64,000 nt of DNA from JAHIQC01 sp964565645 (GTDB taxonomy: Bacteria; Actinomycetota; Coriobacteriia; Anaerosomatales; JAHIQC01). Shown here one piece after another: positions 1-8,888 of this stretch (position 1 is its first letter; every line of letters begins with the position of its first letter). The stretch lies in contig CAZMFQ010000001.1 of NCBI GenBank assembly GCA_964565645.1, forward strand, positions 62,001 through 126,000, written 5' to 3'. Made by a program: the position numbers and the translations under genes. Under the pieces are notes generated by a model. It made no database searches. It was not told the DNA's origin and saw only the letters and a program-made list of their open reading frames with translations.

Positions 1-548
1 GCGTACGAAGGCGTGCAAGCGAGAATCGTCGTGCCGAAGTCCTTGAGCACCTGGACCTGGCGTTTGGTGTTCCCACCGGAGATCGGAACGGTGAGACAGC
101 CCAACCGCTCGGAACCGTAGTGCACGCCGAGACCGCCGGTGAACAGACCATAGCCGTAGGTGACCTGGACGATGTCATCAGGTGTCCCGCCGGCCGATGC
201 GATGGTTCTGGCCATCAGGTCTGCCCAGTTGTCGATGTCGTTGCGGGTGTATCCGACCACAGTGATCTGGCCGGTCGTGCCAGAGGACGAGTGCACGCGA
301 ACGATATCCCTCAAAGGTGCGGCGAACAGGTTGAACGGGTAGGCCGCCCTCATGTCGTCCTTCAGGGTGAACGGGAACTCCGCAAGGTCCGCAAGCGATT
401 GGATATCCGGCTTGACCCCGGCCTCGTCGAACGAACTGCGGTAGTGGGGCACGTTGTCGTACACCCGTTGCAGCACATTCCGGAGTCGGTCGAGCTGCAG
501 GGCCTCGAGCTCGCTCCTCGGCATGGCCTCATACTGCGGTTGGTACAT
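1..548 (-). CDS. paaK: Phenylacetate-CoA ligase family protein, 3' end outside window
   Basis: Partial gene: the N-terminal 182 or so residues are present and the frame runs off the left edge without a stop. It belongs to the AMP-forming adenylate/CoA-ligase superfamily, whose PaaK branch makes phenylacetyl-CoA. The reading starts MYQPQYEAMPRSELE. The nucleotide-binding P-loop is visible as HSSSGTTGQ, followed by the PaaK-typical segments YGYGLFTGGLG, HYGSERLGC and PISGGNTKRQ. The ATG at 548 is preceded by a GA-rich ribosome site (AGGGGTGAGGGG). In anaerobes such ligases often sit beside indolepyruvate oxidoreductases; that cannot be checked here because the downstream side is missing. Family assignment is firm, the exact aryl-acid substrate is not. 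Confidence 0.88.
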   Translation of the reverse strand, partial: MYQPQYEAMPRSELEALQLDRLRNVLQRVYDNVPHYRSSFDEAGVKPDIQSLADLAEFPFTLKDDMRAAYPFNLFAAPLRDIVRVHSSSGTTGQITVVGYTRNDIDNWADLMARTIASAGGTPDDIVQVTYGYGLFTGGLGVHYGSERLGCLTVPISGGNTKRQVQVLKDFGTTILACTPSY

Positions 549-573
549 CCCCTCACCCCTTCTGACTATCGGA

Positions 574-2535
574 TCACGGCGTGGCCGTCGGCGTGGTGCC
601 GGGGACCGGTGCGGTCCCGACGAGTACGACCTCTTCCTTGGGCTTGTAGACGGACTTGAACGTGTCCTCCCGGATGACCGTCCCGCCCTTCTTGACGGTA
701 CGCTTGACCACGATGGTGCGACCGTCAACACCGGAGTCCTCGACGGTGCGCTTGCCAAGAGCAAGCGTCGGATCGGGCGTCTCCTTGACCGGATGCGGCT
801 TGACGTCGGTCCACGAACCGGTGCTGGCGGTCACCTCATATCCCGGATCCGTGCCATACAGGCTGATCGTGAGAGACGAGTTCGAGTATCCCGTGGCGAG
901 CAGAACCCAGTTCGGAGTGTCGTTCTTGAACTTCAGGTCCGGACCGCCCCAGGAGACGGTGGCGTCACGTCCCTTGGGGTAGTGAGAGATGTAGAACGAA
1001 TGGTTCTTGCGTTCGACGATGGGCAGGCCGGACTCGAAGACCGAGTTGAACACGGTGGTGCCCACCTGGCATATCCCTCCGCCGAGCTGGGGCACGAGCT
1101 TGCCGTTCACGATCGCAGGAGCCTCCTGGTAGCCCTTGGCGGCGGTTCGCGGACCGACCGCACCATTGAATGAGAAGGTTCCGCCGGGAGGGATGAGGGT
1201 ACCGTCGATGGCATCGGCCAGGGTGTGGATGTTGTTCACCCGCGGCTTGTTGCCCGAGTCGTACGTCGTCGTGTATGTGGAGATGCGCTCCTTGATGCCC
1301 ATCCCCTTCGCGTCCTCGGTCGTGATCTCGGGCTCCACACGCTGAGTACGCAGTGCGACCGTCCGGGCGGCGTCGCCCTTGAGGACGATGGTCAGCTCGT
1401 TGGCGAGAGAGGTGATGTCCGGACCCACCCCGTCCTGATGCGGCACGATGCTCACCGTGCCGCCGGACGCTTTGAACGACGCGTTGACAGCGGGCTTTCC
1501 CGCGCTGCCGACCTTCGCGGTGACGCTCGCAGACGCGAGCTCCGAGGAAACGTAGGCTTCGAGGATCTCCGTACCGGACTCGAGTCGGGCGCTGGCGGGC
1601 GCGGGTGTCGCATCCGCGGATGCGGTCGACTCCTCGGCGTCACCCGCGATGCGGAATGCGAGCCATGTGGCGATCTGCTCCGGGGTGAACTCCCACGTGG
1701 ACGTCTCGTAGGTGACGCTCGCCGGACCCGAGAGCATCTTCTTCGCCTCCTCGAGAGCTGGCGCGGCGCCTTCATCGGTGACCCGGACCGGGGCCAGTTC
1801 GGCATGCGCCGTCACCGCCTTGTCCTCGGCGATGAGCGCCGCCAGAACCTGTTTCTCGAGCTTGGCCGCGTCGACCTTCCGGCCGAGCTTGGCCGAGGAG
1901 ATCGAAGGCGTGGTGCCGCTGATGACGACCGTCGCGTCCACCGGGGCCCGATCGATCTCGCTGGTCACCTTCATGAGTGAGGCAGCGGTGGCCGAGTCGT
2001 CCGCCGAGACGGGGACGTCCACCTTCGCGGGGCTGAACCAGGCGGAAGCGCGGGCGGCGAACCTCTCGACGAACGTTCCCTGCCGCCCGACGGCGTAGGC
2101 CGACTTCGCGGCCTCCGTGGTCTCAGGCGAAGCATCGAGCTCCTCGGCGGTGATGGTCCATGTGGTGGTCTCGAACGAGACCGTGACCGGAGTCGCCATG
2201 CGGCCGGGCAACGTCTCGGAGAGCTTGGCGCTCGCTTCCTCGGTGGTCATGCCGCCGATCTCGACACCTGACGCCACCACGCCCGGATGGATGCGACCGG
2301 CGCTTGCGGCCAGATCGACCCCGCACAGGATCAGGAACAGCGTCATGAGCGCGACCGGCGCAAAGACGCTCCAGCGCTTCCAGGTGGGCCACGCCCCGAG
2401 CGAGGCCCTCACGCCCGACAACCCTGATGGCTTCCTGTTGCTGCGTCTGTCGAGGGCCCTGGAGCGCCACGACTCAAGAGCGGCGTCGTCCAGCTCCTCG
2501 GCAGGGTCGGTCTGTTCGATATCGGTCACATGCAC
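574..2535 (-). CDS. VanW family protein with repeated peptidoglycan-binding-like N-terminal domains
   Basis: 653 residues. A basic cytoplasmic N-terminus is followed by one membrane helix around residues 56-78, so the rest is probably extracellular. The middle carries repeats of the type usually annotated as VanW-associated putative peptidoglycan-binding domains (TTEEASAKL, TPEQIATWL and similar). Around residues 430-560 lies the VanW domain proper, with PPGGTFSFNGAVGPRT, QLGGGICQVGTTVFN and SHYPKGRDATVSW. A lysine/valine-rich G5-like segment and a Pro/Thr tail finish the protein. It is the last gene of a DUF881-Sbp-DUF881 group read from 4387, with a 12-bp gap to its neighbour. The role is presumably cell-wall related; the biochemical function of VanW domains is unresolved. 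Confidence 0.85.
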   Translation of the reverse strand: MHVTDIEQTDPAEELDDAALESWRSRALDRRSNRKPSGLSGVRASLGAWPTWKRWSVFAPVALMTLFLILCGVDLAASAGRIHPGVVASGVEIGGMTTEEASAKLSETLPGRMATPVTVSFETTTWTITAEELDASPETTEAAKSAYAVGRQGTFVERFAARASAWFSPAKVDVPVSADDSATAASLMKVTSEIDRAPVDATVVISGTTPSISSAKLGRKVDAAKLEKQVLAALIAEDKAVTAHAELAPVRVTDEGAAPALEEAKKMLSGPASVTYETSTWEFTPEQIATWLAFRIAGDAEESTASADATPAPASARLESGTEILEAYVSSELASASVTAKVGSAGKPAVNASFKASGGTVSIVPHQDGVGPDITSLANELTIVLKGDAARTVALRTQRVEPEITTEDAKGMGIKERISTYTTTYDSGNKPRVNNIHTLADAIDGTLIPPGGTFSFNGAVGPRTAAKGYQEAPAIVNGKLVPQLGGGICQVGTTVFNSVFESGLPIVERKNHSFYISHYPKGRDATVSWGGPDLKFKNDTPNWVLLATGYSNSSLTISLYGTDPGYEVTASTGSWTDVKPHPVKETPDPTLALGKRTVEDSGVDGRTIVVKRTVKKGGTVIREDTFKSVYKPKEEVVLVGTAPVPGTTPTATP

Positions 2536-2547
2536 TCCCTGGTCGGG

Positions 2548-3318
2548 TCAGATGCCGCCGTCAAAGACCGACGGGTCGGCTCTTGGCAACTCGAGCGAAT
2601 CGCGTGCCTCTATCGTCACGGCGACTCCCGGAAACGTCGAAAGGGTCGACTTGAGGCCCCCGGGCAAGGCCAGGGACTGCTCAAGATCGGACGGATCCCC
2701 CACAGCGAGCAGCTCATATGCGCCGGACAGGGTCCTGCCGTCGAGCGTGACCGAGCCGTCGCCGCCGGAGAAGCCCGAATTCGCGACGACGCGCATGCCG
2801 TTGACCGCGATGGCCTCGGCGCCGCCGGCTCTCAACTCGTTGACGAGTGCGACGAAGTCCTGCGGAAGCAGCACGCGTTCGGGGTCGCTGACGGAAACGG
2901 CGATGCCGGGTCCGCTGACCGCCGTCATGCCCGCCATGGCGCGAATGCCGGACAGTTCCTTTGCGGCATCGTTCAGGACCTCTCCGCGGTCCTTCCCCTC
3001 CCGCTCGGCGTCGAGAACACGCACCTCCATGCGCATCACGTCGTTGCGGAGAACCGCGTTCTGGGTCGTCAGGTCCTCGATGATCAGCGCCAGGTTCTGG
3101 TCGCTCTGCTGGTCGAGACTGGAGGTGTAGGTGGCGTTGCCCCGCCACTGCGCAACAAGCAGGAACCCGACGAGCAGGATCGCGGCGGAGAGACTGGCCG
3201 TCAGTCTTGCCTCGTTGAAGCTACGCTCCACAGCACGCTCAGACGCTTGGATGGCGCGGAGGGACTCATCGCGCAGATGGATGAGAGTGTGCCTGGCACG
3301 GGGTGCGGGAGAACCCAT
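2548..3318 (-). CDS. DUF881 family membrane-anchored protein (distal copy)
   Basis: 256 residues from the ATG at 3318, whose A overlaps the stop of the preceding sbp gene (TGATG). A GTG nine bases earlier is an alternative. One membrane helix lies at about residues 42-59, then a heptad-like coiled coil (LTTQNAVLRNDVMRMEVRVLDAEREG), then the compact DUF881 domain with GPGIAVSVSDP, VNELRAGGAEAIAVNGMRV and ELLAVGDPSDLEQSL. DUF881 proteins flank Sbp in many Actinobacteria and Firmicutes; their job is not known. Only about 20 percent of the residues look shared with the second copy at 3659, so they are diverged paralogues rather than a recent duplication (impression by eye). Confidence 0.85.
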   Translation of the reverse strand: MGSPAPRARHTLIHLRDESLRAIQASERAVERSFNEARLTASLSAAILLVGFLLVAQWRGNATYTSSLDQQSDQNLALIIEDLTTQNAVLRNDVMRMEVRVLDAEREGKDRGEVLNDAAKELSGIRAMAGMTAVSGPGIAVSVSDPERVLLPQDFVALVNELRAGGAEAIAVNGMRVVANSGFSGGDGSVTLDGRTLSGAYELLAVGDPSDLEQSLALPGGLKSTLSTFPGVAVTIEARDSLELPRADPSVFDGGI

Positions 3319-3662
3319 CACTCCCACCCCCTTCTCTGGAAGAGAAGTCGCCGCACGATCCCGAGGTTGTCAAAGAGCCGGATGCCGAAGGCGACAACGG
3401 CAGCGAGATAGAGCTCCCTCACGCCGATGCGGTCACCCAGGAACACAATGAACGCCGCAAGCAGGGTGTTCGTGAGAAATCCGAAGACGAACACCCGGTC
3501 GTCGAAGGTGTGCTCCAGAGAAGCACGGATACCTCCCAGGACCGAATCGAAAGCGGCAAGCACCGCGACACCGACATACGTCAACCAGGTCGCAGGGATC
3601 GTGATGTCCGTCAGAAGCCCAAGGGCGATCCCGAGCGCGAGTGCGAGCAGCAGGACCATCAT
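3318..3662 (-). CDS. sbp: Small basic protein Sbp (DUF1290)
   Basis: 114 residues, mostly hydrophobic. Three membrane-spanning stretches can be seen (residues about 1-20, 25-45, 55-80), with the family-typical segment LAAFDSVLGGIRASLE, where a conserved acidic residue sits in the second helix. The start ATG at 3662 overlaps the stop of the upstream DUF881 gene by 4 bases (ATGA), and its own stop overlaps the next start, so the three genes are almost certainly translated as a coupled unit. Sbp/DUF1290 is a conserved Gram-positive inner-membrane protein of unknown function, found near division or envelope genes. Family call is secure from length, topology and context. Confidence 0.88.
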   Translation of the reverse strand: MMVLLLALALGIALGLLTDITIPATWLTYVGVAVLAAFDSVLGGIRASLEHTFDDRVFVFGFLTNTLLAAFIVFLGDRIGVRELYLAAVVAFGIRLFDNLGIVRRLLFQRRGWE

Positions 3663-4387
3663 CGATCCCCACCCTCGGCGAGGGCGAACACCGGACGCAT
3701 ACTGCCTTCGTAGGCGGCCACCGACAGATCGTCGGCGGGGGTCACACTGACCTGGAGGCCGAACTGGGCACGATATGCCTCCATGATCAGTTCAGTGCTG
3801 TGATCGGCGTCCAAAGCGGCACGCAGCGCCACGGGGTCCCCTATCGCTCGGATGGTATAGGGTGCACCCAGTCTCACCGAGTTCACGAGGATGGTCGTGC
3901 CGGCGCAACGGATCGGAGTGCTGGCAACGACTCTCTCGCCGTTGACGTCCACAGCTCTGGCACCCCCGGCGAACAGGGCGTTCACGAACGCGGAGATATC
4001 CGAGTCATGGATGAGGTAGTCGTTGGGATCCGAGCCGGCAGGAACGTCCACGCCGTCCCCGAGCGTCACGGTCACACCCGATCCGGTGACCACGCTGAGT
4101 CCCGCCGCCTGATGTACGGCGTCCAACTCCCGAGTGAACGATTCGCTGACGCCGGCATCGATGGCGGCCTGATGGTCATAGCCGTCCATGCGCACACGCA
4201 ACTCACTGAGGCGTGTCTTGAGATCGTCGCGCTGCATCTCAAGGTCCCGGACAACGTCAGCGAGGTCGCTGGCTCGCTCGGGGCGCACCTCTGCCATGCC
4301 ACGTGCCGTGTTGAACGCAAGCGCGGCGAGGAAGCCGAGTATACAGACGACCGTGACCAAAGCCACGGAGTAGGATGTGCGCTGCAT
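3659..4387 (-). CDS. DUF881 family membrane-anchored protein (proximal copy)
   Basis: 242 residues, first gene of the DUF881-Sbp-DUF881-VanW unit. An N-terminal helix (residues about 7-25, VALVTVVCILGFLAALAF) anchors the protein. A predicted coiled coil follows (RASDLADVVRDLEMQRDDLK), then the DUF881 fold with GSGVTVTLGDG, DISAFVNALFAGGARAVDVNGERV and YTIRAIGDPVALRAAL. The distal copy shares the same order of elements. No strong ribosome site is seen in front of the ATG; a TATAAT box lies about 36 bases upstream. The known association with Sbp supports an envelope role, but function is unknown. Confidence 0.87.
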   Translation of the reverse strand: MQRTSYSVALVTVVCILGFLAALAFNTARGMAEVRPERASDLADVVRDLEMQRDDLKTRLSELRVRMDGYDHQAAIDAGVSESFTRELDAVHQAAGLSVVTGSGVTVTLGDGVDVPAGSDPNDYLIHDSDISAFVNALFAGGARAVDVNGERVVASTPIRCAGTTILVNSVRLGAPYTIRAIGDPVALRAALDADHSTELIMEAYRAQFGLQVSVTPADDLSVAAYEGSMRPVFALAEGGDR

Positions 4388-4422
4388 GGGAACCGGATTC
4401 TCGAACTGTGTCTTGGGAGCGG

Positions 4423-4428
4423 ATTATA
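4423..4428 (-). promoter_or_regulatory. -10 box of the DUF881-Sbp-VanW unit
   Basis: A perfect TATAAT on the minus strand, about 36 bases upstream of the ATG at 4387. A weak -35 match (TTACGA) lies 17 bases further upstream. The site falls in the 91-bp gap after the nucleotidyltransferase gene, so it would separate that gene from the DUF881-Sbp-DUF881-VanW operon. Inference from sequence only. Confidence 0.5.
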
Positions 4429-4478
4429 GCAGGTAGAACGCCCAATCGTAAGTCGAGCGAACCCATTTGCGGGCGCCG

Positions 4479-6983
4479 TTACCGAGGCGTTGCCGCTTCC
4501 TCGACCACACGTGTCCAGAACTCCGCGAGCTCCGCGGCCTTCTTGTCGTCGGTCCCTTCCGCCCACAGCGTGACGAGAGGATCTGTCGCATGCGGCAGTA
4601 CCAGCGCCCACCCACCGTCGACGCGGACCTTGACCCCCTCCGTCATGTCAGTCTCCATACCCGAAGACGCCTCCGTGACGGCGCGCATCACGGCGCCCTT
4701 ACGATCCAGAGGACATGGCAGGTCCGTGGTGAGCAGATGGAACTCCGGCAGTTCATCTACGACCTGATCCAATGACCGCTTGTCCGTGGCCAGCATGCGC
4801 GCCAGCATCCCAAGCGCCATGACGCCATCGTATGAGGCGAGGAACTCGGCGAAGATGTAGCCGCCCGTCGTCGAGCCCGCGAACCCGATCTCGCCGGAGA
4901 GTGCGAGGGCCGCAAGCGACCGACGCGACCGTCCCGGCCGGAGCACCGTATGTCCGCTCCCGCCACAGATCGTCTCGACCGCCTGCGACGCCGCCAGCGG
5001 CACCGCGATCGGCAGGCCTGTGGGATCGGTGCGACACCACAGGTCGACCATCGCATGAAGCGCCGTGTCGCCATCGAGGACCCGCCCAGAAGGCGTCATG
5101 ATGGTGACGTGTTCCGCGCTCGGACCCATCTTCATACCGAAATCGGCTCCGAACAGCTCGATCCCATGCCGGATCTCGGAGTAGTCGGGCAACTCGACGG
5201 CGGCTGAGGCGATGGTCCGCTCGGCGTCGGAGAAGGGATTGAGCGAGAGCAGATTGACGTGCCAACCAGCGACGACCTGCGGCACGATAACGGACCCGAC
5301 GCCGTTCGAGAGATCCACCACCGCCTTGATCCAGGATTCATCCAGCTGACGGCGTTCCAACGCGTAGGCGAGCCCCGCTGTGTAGTACTCCATCGCCCGA
5401 GGCGGGTAGATGATGTCCCCCACCTCATCGAGGAAGGCGCGGCGGAACTCCCCCCGGAAGTACAGGCGCTCAAGGCGCTTCTCGTCCCAAGGCGCGATAT
5501 CCAACCCGGTCTTGTCGTAGCAGTGGATCTCCACTATCTGGGGATCATCCGCGGACGCGCGCACGTGCATGCCCGCAACGCACCGTGTGTCGTGGGTCGT
5601 GAACCGGTTCACCGCGGGCGAGGCGACCCGCAGGTCCCTCACGTTGCATCCGGCGGAGTTCAGACCGGCGACCACCGCCCGCTTGATCATCCGGGACGCC
5701 CGACTCGCGTCGCGGGAGCACACGACATGCGAGCCCTTGGGCAGCATGGAGCCGAAGGCCTGAGCGACCCGCAAGGCGAGTTCCGGTGTGATGTCGATGC
5801 CCACGAGTCCCGATATCCCTCGCTCGCCGAACAGGCTGCGGACACCGGTGCTCTGCCAGATGAGCGACTCGGATACGACGGCGGAGGACTCTACCCGCTT
5901 GTATGGATAGACCTGCACATCGGGCTGGATGGTCGCGCCTTGGCCGATCATCACCTCGTCCCCGATGACCGCGCCCATCTCCACACGCGCACGTGCGCGA
6001 ACGTCGACTCTCCTGCACAGGACAGCGCCGGAGACGTCCGAGTTCCTGCCGATGAAGCTGTCACCCCAGACGACGGAATGGCTGACCGACGCGTTCATGC
6101 CGACAACGACGTTGTCTCCGAGCACGGTGTAGTCGCCTATGCGTGCGCCGGCCCGGATGGTCACGTTCCGACCGATTACCACGCCCGTTCCGATCTCGGC
6201 GGTCGGATCGACCTGCGAACCCTCGCCGACCCACAGACCCTCCCTTGCGGAGACCCCCGGCGTGAACACCATCGCCTTGCCGTCCAGGATGTCGCGATGC
6301 ACCTGCATGTAGGAATCCACACCGCCGACATCGCACCAGTAGCCGTCCACCGGGCACCCGTAGAGTTCGAACCCCTGCTCCATGAGCAGGGGGAAGAGCT
6401 CGGACGAGAAGTCGAACGGGCGGTCCGTCGGGATGTGGTCGAAGACGACCGGGTCCATCACGTAGATTCCCGTGTTGATCGTGTCAGAGAAGACCTGGCC
6501 CCACGTGGGCTTCTCCAAGAAGCGATCGACCTTGCCGTCTTCATCCGTGATGACGACGCCGAAATCCAGGGGGTCGGGAACGGACTTCAGCGCGATGGTC
6601 ACGGGACCACCCTTTGATCGGTGGAACTCGATGACCTCGGTCAGATCTATGTCGGTCAGTGCATCACCGGAGATCACCACGAACGAATCGTCACCGATCA
6701 GGTCCTGGGCGTTCTTCACCGAACCGGCCGTGCCGAGGGGAACGTCCTCCATGGCGTACCGGAGACTCATCCCCCACTCGTCCCCGGACCCGAAGTAGTC
6801 CTCGATGACCTGGGGCATGAAGGCCAGAGTCGCGACGACCTCGTCGATCCCATGGTGCTTCACGAGGCCGAGGATGTGTTCCATCACGGGTTGGTTGACG
6901 ATGGGGACCATGGGCTTCGGTCGCTGACTGGTGAGGGGCCTGAGCCTGGTCCCCTCTCCGCCGGCCATGATCACTGCCTTCAT
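4479..6983 (-). CDS. Bifunctional-type sugar-1-phosphate nucleotidyltransferase / phosphohexomutase-like fusion
   Basis: 834 residues. Residues 1-230 form a nucleotidyltransferase: MKAVIMAGGEGTRLRPLT is the classic activating loop with PKPMVPI. Residues about 250-360 are a left-handed beta-helix of hexapeptide repeats (IGTGVVIGRNVTIRAGARIG). Residues about 370-834 match the phosphoglucomutase/phosphomannomutase fold (DLSNGVGSVIVPQV, LFGADFGMKMGPSAEH, GEIGFAGSTTGGYIFAEF). The mutase part lacks the phosphoserine loop TASHNP: the equivalent stretch reads CVAGMHVRASADDPQ. Proteins of this architecture are annotated as mannose-1-phosphate guanylyltransferase/phosphomannomutase in Actinobacteria and Cyanobacteria. 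A good ribosome site (AGGGGG) precedes the ATG. It lies 9 bp after pgsA, suggesting co-transcription. The sugar cannot be fixed from sequence. Confidence 0.85.
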   Translation of the reverse strand: MKAVIMAGGEGTRLRPLTSQRPKPMVPIVNQPVMEHILGLVKHHGIDEVVATLAFMPQVIEDYFGSGDEWGMSLRYAMEDVPLGTAGSVKNAQDLIGDDSFVVISGDALTDIDLTEVIEFHRSKGGPVTIALKSVPDPLDFGVVITDEDGKVDRFLEKPTWGQVFSDTINTGIYVMDPVVFDHIPTDRPFDFSSELFPLLMEQGFELYGCPVDGYWCDVGGVDSYMQVHRDILDGKAMVFTPGVSAREGLWVGEGSQVDPTAEIGTGVVIGRNVTIRAGARIGDYTVLGDNVVVGMNASVSHSVVWGDSFIGRNSDVSGAVLCRRVDVRARARVEMGAVIGDEVMIGQGATIQPDVQVYPYKRVESSAVVSESLIWQSTGVRSLFGERGISGLVGIDITPELALRVAQAFGSMLPKGSHVVCSRDASRASRMIKRAVVAGLNSAGCNVRDLRVASPAVNRFTTHDTRCVAGMHVRASADDPQIVEIHCYDKTGLDIAPWDEKRLERLYFRGEFRRAFLDEVGDIIYPPRAMEYYTAGLAYALERRQLDESWIKAVVDLSNGVGSVIVPQVVAGWHVNLLSLNPFSDAERTIASAAVELPDYSEIRHGIELFGADFGMKMGPSAEHVTIMTPSGRVLDGDTALHAMVDLWCRTDPTGLPIAVPLAASQAVETICGGSGHTVLRPGRSRRSLAALALSGEIGFAGSTTGGYIFAEFLASYDGVMALGMLARMLATDKRSLDQVVDELPEFHLLTTDLPCPLDRKGAVMRAVTEASSGMETDMTEGVKVRVDGGWALVLPHATDPLVTLWAEGTDDKKAAELAEFWTRVVEEAATPR

Positions 6984-6992
6984 CGTATCCCC

Positions 6993-7601
6993 CTAGGCGG
7001 AACGGGCGGTGCTGATCATCGAATGGGCACGGCGCGTGTAGTCGATCGCGGTGATGACCGACAGGGCCGTGCCGATGTATACGAGCCCGGTACCGGGCAC
7101 GCACCGTACACCCGCGACCGTCACGGGCGACAGGCCCAGGATCAGAAGCGAGAAGCCGGCGAGAAGGAGCGCGGTGGTCGTCTTGCCCGCGAACGTCACC
7201 GGCATGCGCATGTGGTGTCGTTCCAGGCGCCACGCGCCGTAGAGCATCCAAAGGTCACGCGCGAGAAGAAGGAGAACGAGCCATCCGGGGATACGCTCGA
7301 CGATATACAGGCCGACGACCCCGGACGCCAACAACAATCGGTCGACCAAGGGGTCGATCGCCTTGCCGATCGCGGTGACCGTACCGGTCCTTCGGGCGAT
7401 CTGACCGTCCAGCCAGTCAGTCGACGCCGCGCCCGCATACAGCGCGAACGCCGCAACGTCGGAGTGACCGTTGATGAGGACGGCGAATGCAAAAGGAACC
7501 AAGACCAGCCTCAACACGGTGACTATGTTGGCTACCGTCCACACATCATGCGAGTGGTCCTGTGCCCCAGGGGTTGCCGATTCACTCGACTCATCTACCA
7601 C
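6993..7601 (-). CDS. pgsA: CDP-diacylglycerol--glycerol-3-phosphate 3-phosphatidyltransferase
   Basis: 202 residues from a GTG at 7601, chosen because GGAGGA stands 6-8 bases before it, inside the end of corA (7-bp overlap); the open frame continues upstream but without a site. The CDP-alcohol phosphatidyltransferase motif DGX2ARX8GX3DX3D is complete: DGQIARRTGTVTAIGKAIDPLVD. Several membrane helices follow (LLLASGVVGLYIV, TTALLLAGFSLLILGL). The enzyme makes phosphatidylglycerophosphate, the first committed step to phosphatidylglycerol. The position next to DUF881/Sbp genes is typical in Actinobacteria. Substrate assignment within the CDP-OH-P family is likely but not proven. Confidence 0.83.
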   Translation of the reverse strand: MVDESSESATPGAQDHSHDVWTVANIVTVLRLVLVPFAFAVLINGHSDVAAFALYAGAASTDWLDGQIARRTGTVTAIGKAIDPLVDRLLLASGVVGLYIVERIPGWLVLLLLARDLWMLYGAWRLERHHMRMPVTFAGKTTTALLLAGFSLLILGLSPVTVAGVRCVPGTGLVYIGTALSVITAIDYTRRAHSMISTARSA

Positions 7602-8551
7602 CAGTTCTTCCTCCGAAAATAGACGGACATCGCCAAAGCGATAGCTGCCATGCCGCCACACACGGCCCAGAACGACCAGAGCGACCCGACCGGCGGCCAC
7701 ATGCCGCGTACGACGTTCATTCCGTAGATACCCGAGATGAGCGTCAGAGGCATGAATATCGTCGCGACGACCGTCAGGGCCTTCATGATCTCGTTCATGC
7801 GGTTCGACTGTGCGGACAGGTATATGTCCATTACCGCCGCCGCGACCTCGCGATAGGTCTCGATGGAATCCTCCACCCGCGCCAGATGGTCCCCGATGTC
7901 CTGGAAATAGCGATATGCGGCCTCGCTCAGGACGTCACGCTCTCTGGCCAGTGACCTGAGCAGATCCCTCTCCGGACCCACGATGCGTCTCAGCGCGACG
8001 AGTTGCCTGCGGATCGTGTACAACTTCGCGAGTTCGCTGCGCCGCGGCTCGCCGAGCATAGAGTCCTCTACGTCGTCCAGGTCGTCGCCGAGCTTATCAA
8101 CGACAGGAAGCACCGAATCGACCATGTGGTCGATGATCGCGTGCAGCAACCAGTCCTGGCCCCGAGACATGATGCGCGCGGCCTCGGCAGCCGCCGCATC
8201 GATCGCTTTGAGCGGCTCGTAGTGGACCGTGATCAGATAGCCGTCGCCCATGAACACGTCGATCTCACGTGTGCGCAACTCCCCCGCCTCGCCGTAGAAG
8301 GGCGTCAACCACACGAGAAAGAAGGTGGGGCCGTCAGCATCGATCTTCGGCCGCAACTGCGGATGGATCGAGTCCTCGATCGCGAGCGGATGGAGACCGT
8401 AGCGCCGTTCGAGTTCCCGCATCGTTTCCTCGTCGGGATGCAGGACGTCGATCCAGCACCACTCGATCGCCTGGTTGGCACAGGCGTCAGCCATCCCGCC
8501 GGTCTGAAGACCACGCGTGCGGTGAAGTGAACGTACGATGACCTCGGACAC
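7595..8551 (-). CDS. corA: CorA-family divalent metal (Mg2+/Co2+) transporter
   Basis: 318 residues. The large cytoplasmic N-terminal domain is followed by two C-terminal helices and the signature loop GMN in LISGIYGMNVVRGMWPP, which forms the pore entrance. The tail after the second helix is basic (FRRKNWW), as expected. The start is a GTG at 8551 with a run of G residues (GGGGGG) about five bases upstream. It is the first gene of a corA-pgsA-nucleotidyltransferase run. The family exports or imports Mg2+ and related ions; the loop here has an MWPP continuation instead of the E. coli MPE. Ion preference is unknown. Confidence 0.92.
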   Translation of the reverse strand: MSEVIVRSLHRTRGLQTGGMADACANQAIEWCWIDVLHPDEETMRELERRYGLHPLAIEDSIHPQLRPKIDADGPTFFLVWLTPFYGEAGELRTREIDVFMGDGYLITVHYEPLKAIDAAAAEAARIMSRGQDWLLHAIIDHMVDSVLPVVDKLGDDLDDVEDSMLGEPRRSELAKLYTIRRQLVALRRIVGPERDLLRSLARERDVLSEAAYRYFQDIGDHLARVEDSIETYREVAAAVMDIYLSAQSNRMNEIMKALTVVATIFMPLTLISGIYGMNVVRGMWPPVGSLWSFWAVCGGMAAIALAMSVYFRRKNWW

Positions 8552-8705
8552 GTCATCCCCCCATACTCACGAGCCGCAGTCCCTGCTCATCCGAGTGTCG
8601 CATGTCGCCGAGGAGAACAGAAGCGCAGTCTCCCGCCGAGATGGTGCAGAGCGTCCGAAGCCGGAGCTGATGGGCGGGCACGTGCGCGATGCACCCGGAA
8701 CGCGA

Positions 8706-8729
8706 AACGGGGCCCGTCGGGGCCCCGTT
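8706..8729 (-). terminator. Hairpin terminator after tRNA-Pro
   Basis: Perfect 10-bp stem AACGGGGCCC/GGGCCCCGTT with a 4-base loop (GTCG on the plus strand), placed 9 bases after the CCA end of the tRNA in its direction of transcription. Only a short T stretch follows, so it is a GC-rich terminator-like hairpin rather than a textbook one. Confidence 0.7.
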
Positions 8730-8738
8730 CTCATATGC

Positions 8739-8815
<77 letters not shown>

Positions 8816-8840
8816 TTCACGCCGCAAGCGGCAAGGCAGT

Positions 8841-8869
8841 ATCTTACGGCTCGGTCGGCTTCGGTTCAA
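8841..8869 (-). promoter_or_regulatory. Promoter of tRNA-Pro
   Basis: Minus-strand TTGAAC (-35), exactly 17 bases, then TAAGAT (-10). The tRNA 5' end lies 25 bases beyond the -10 box, leaving a short leader for processing. This is one of the best sigma-70-type promoters in the window. Confidence 0.75.
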
Positions 8870-8888
8870 GTGCGCAATGCGCAATTGG

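Noticed and set aside
5259..6617. Long plus-strand open frame opposite the nucleotidyltransferase/mutase fusion
   Set aside because: Its translation is His/Asp/Arg-rich with no family features, as expected for the complement of a GC-rich gene; the minus-strand gene has clear motifs.
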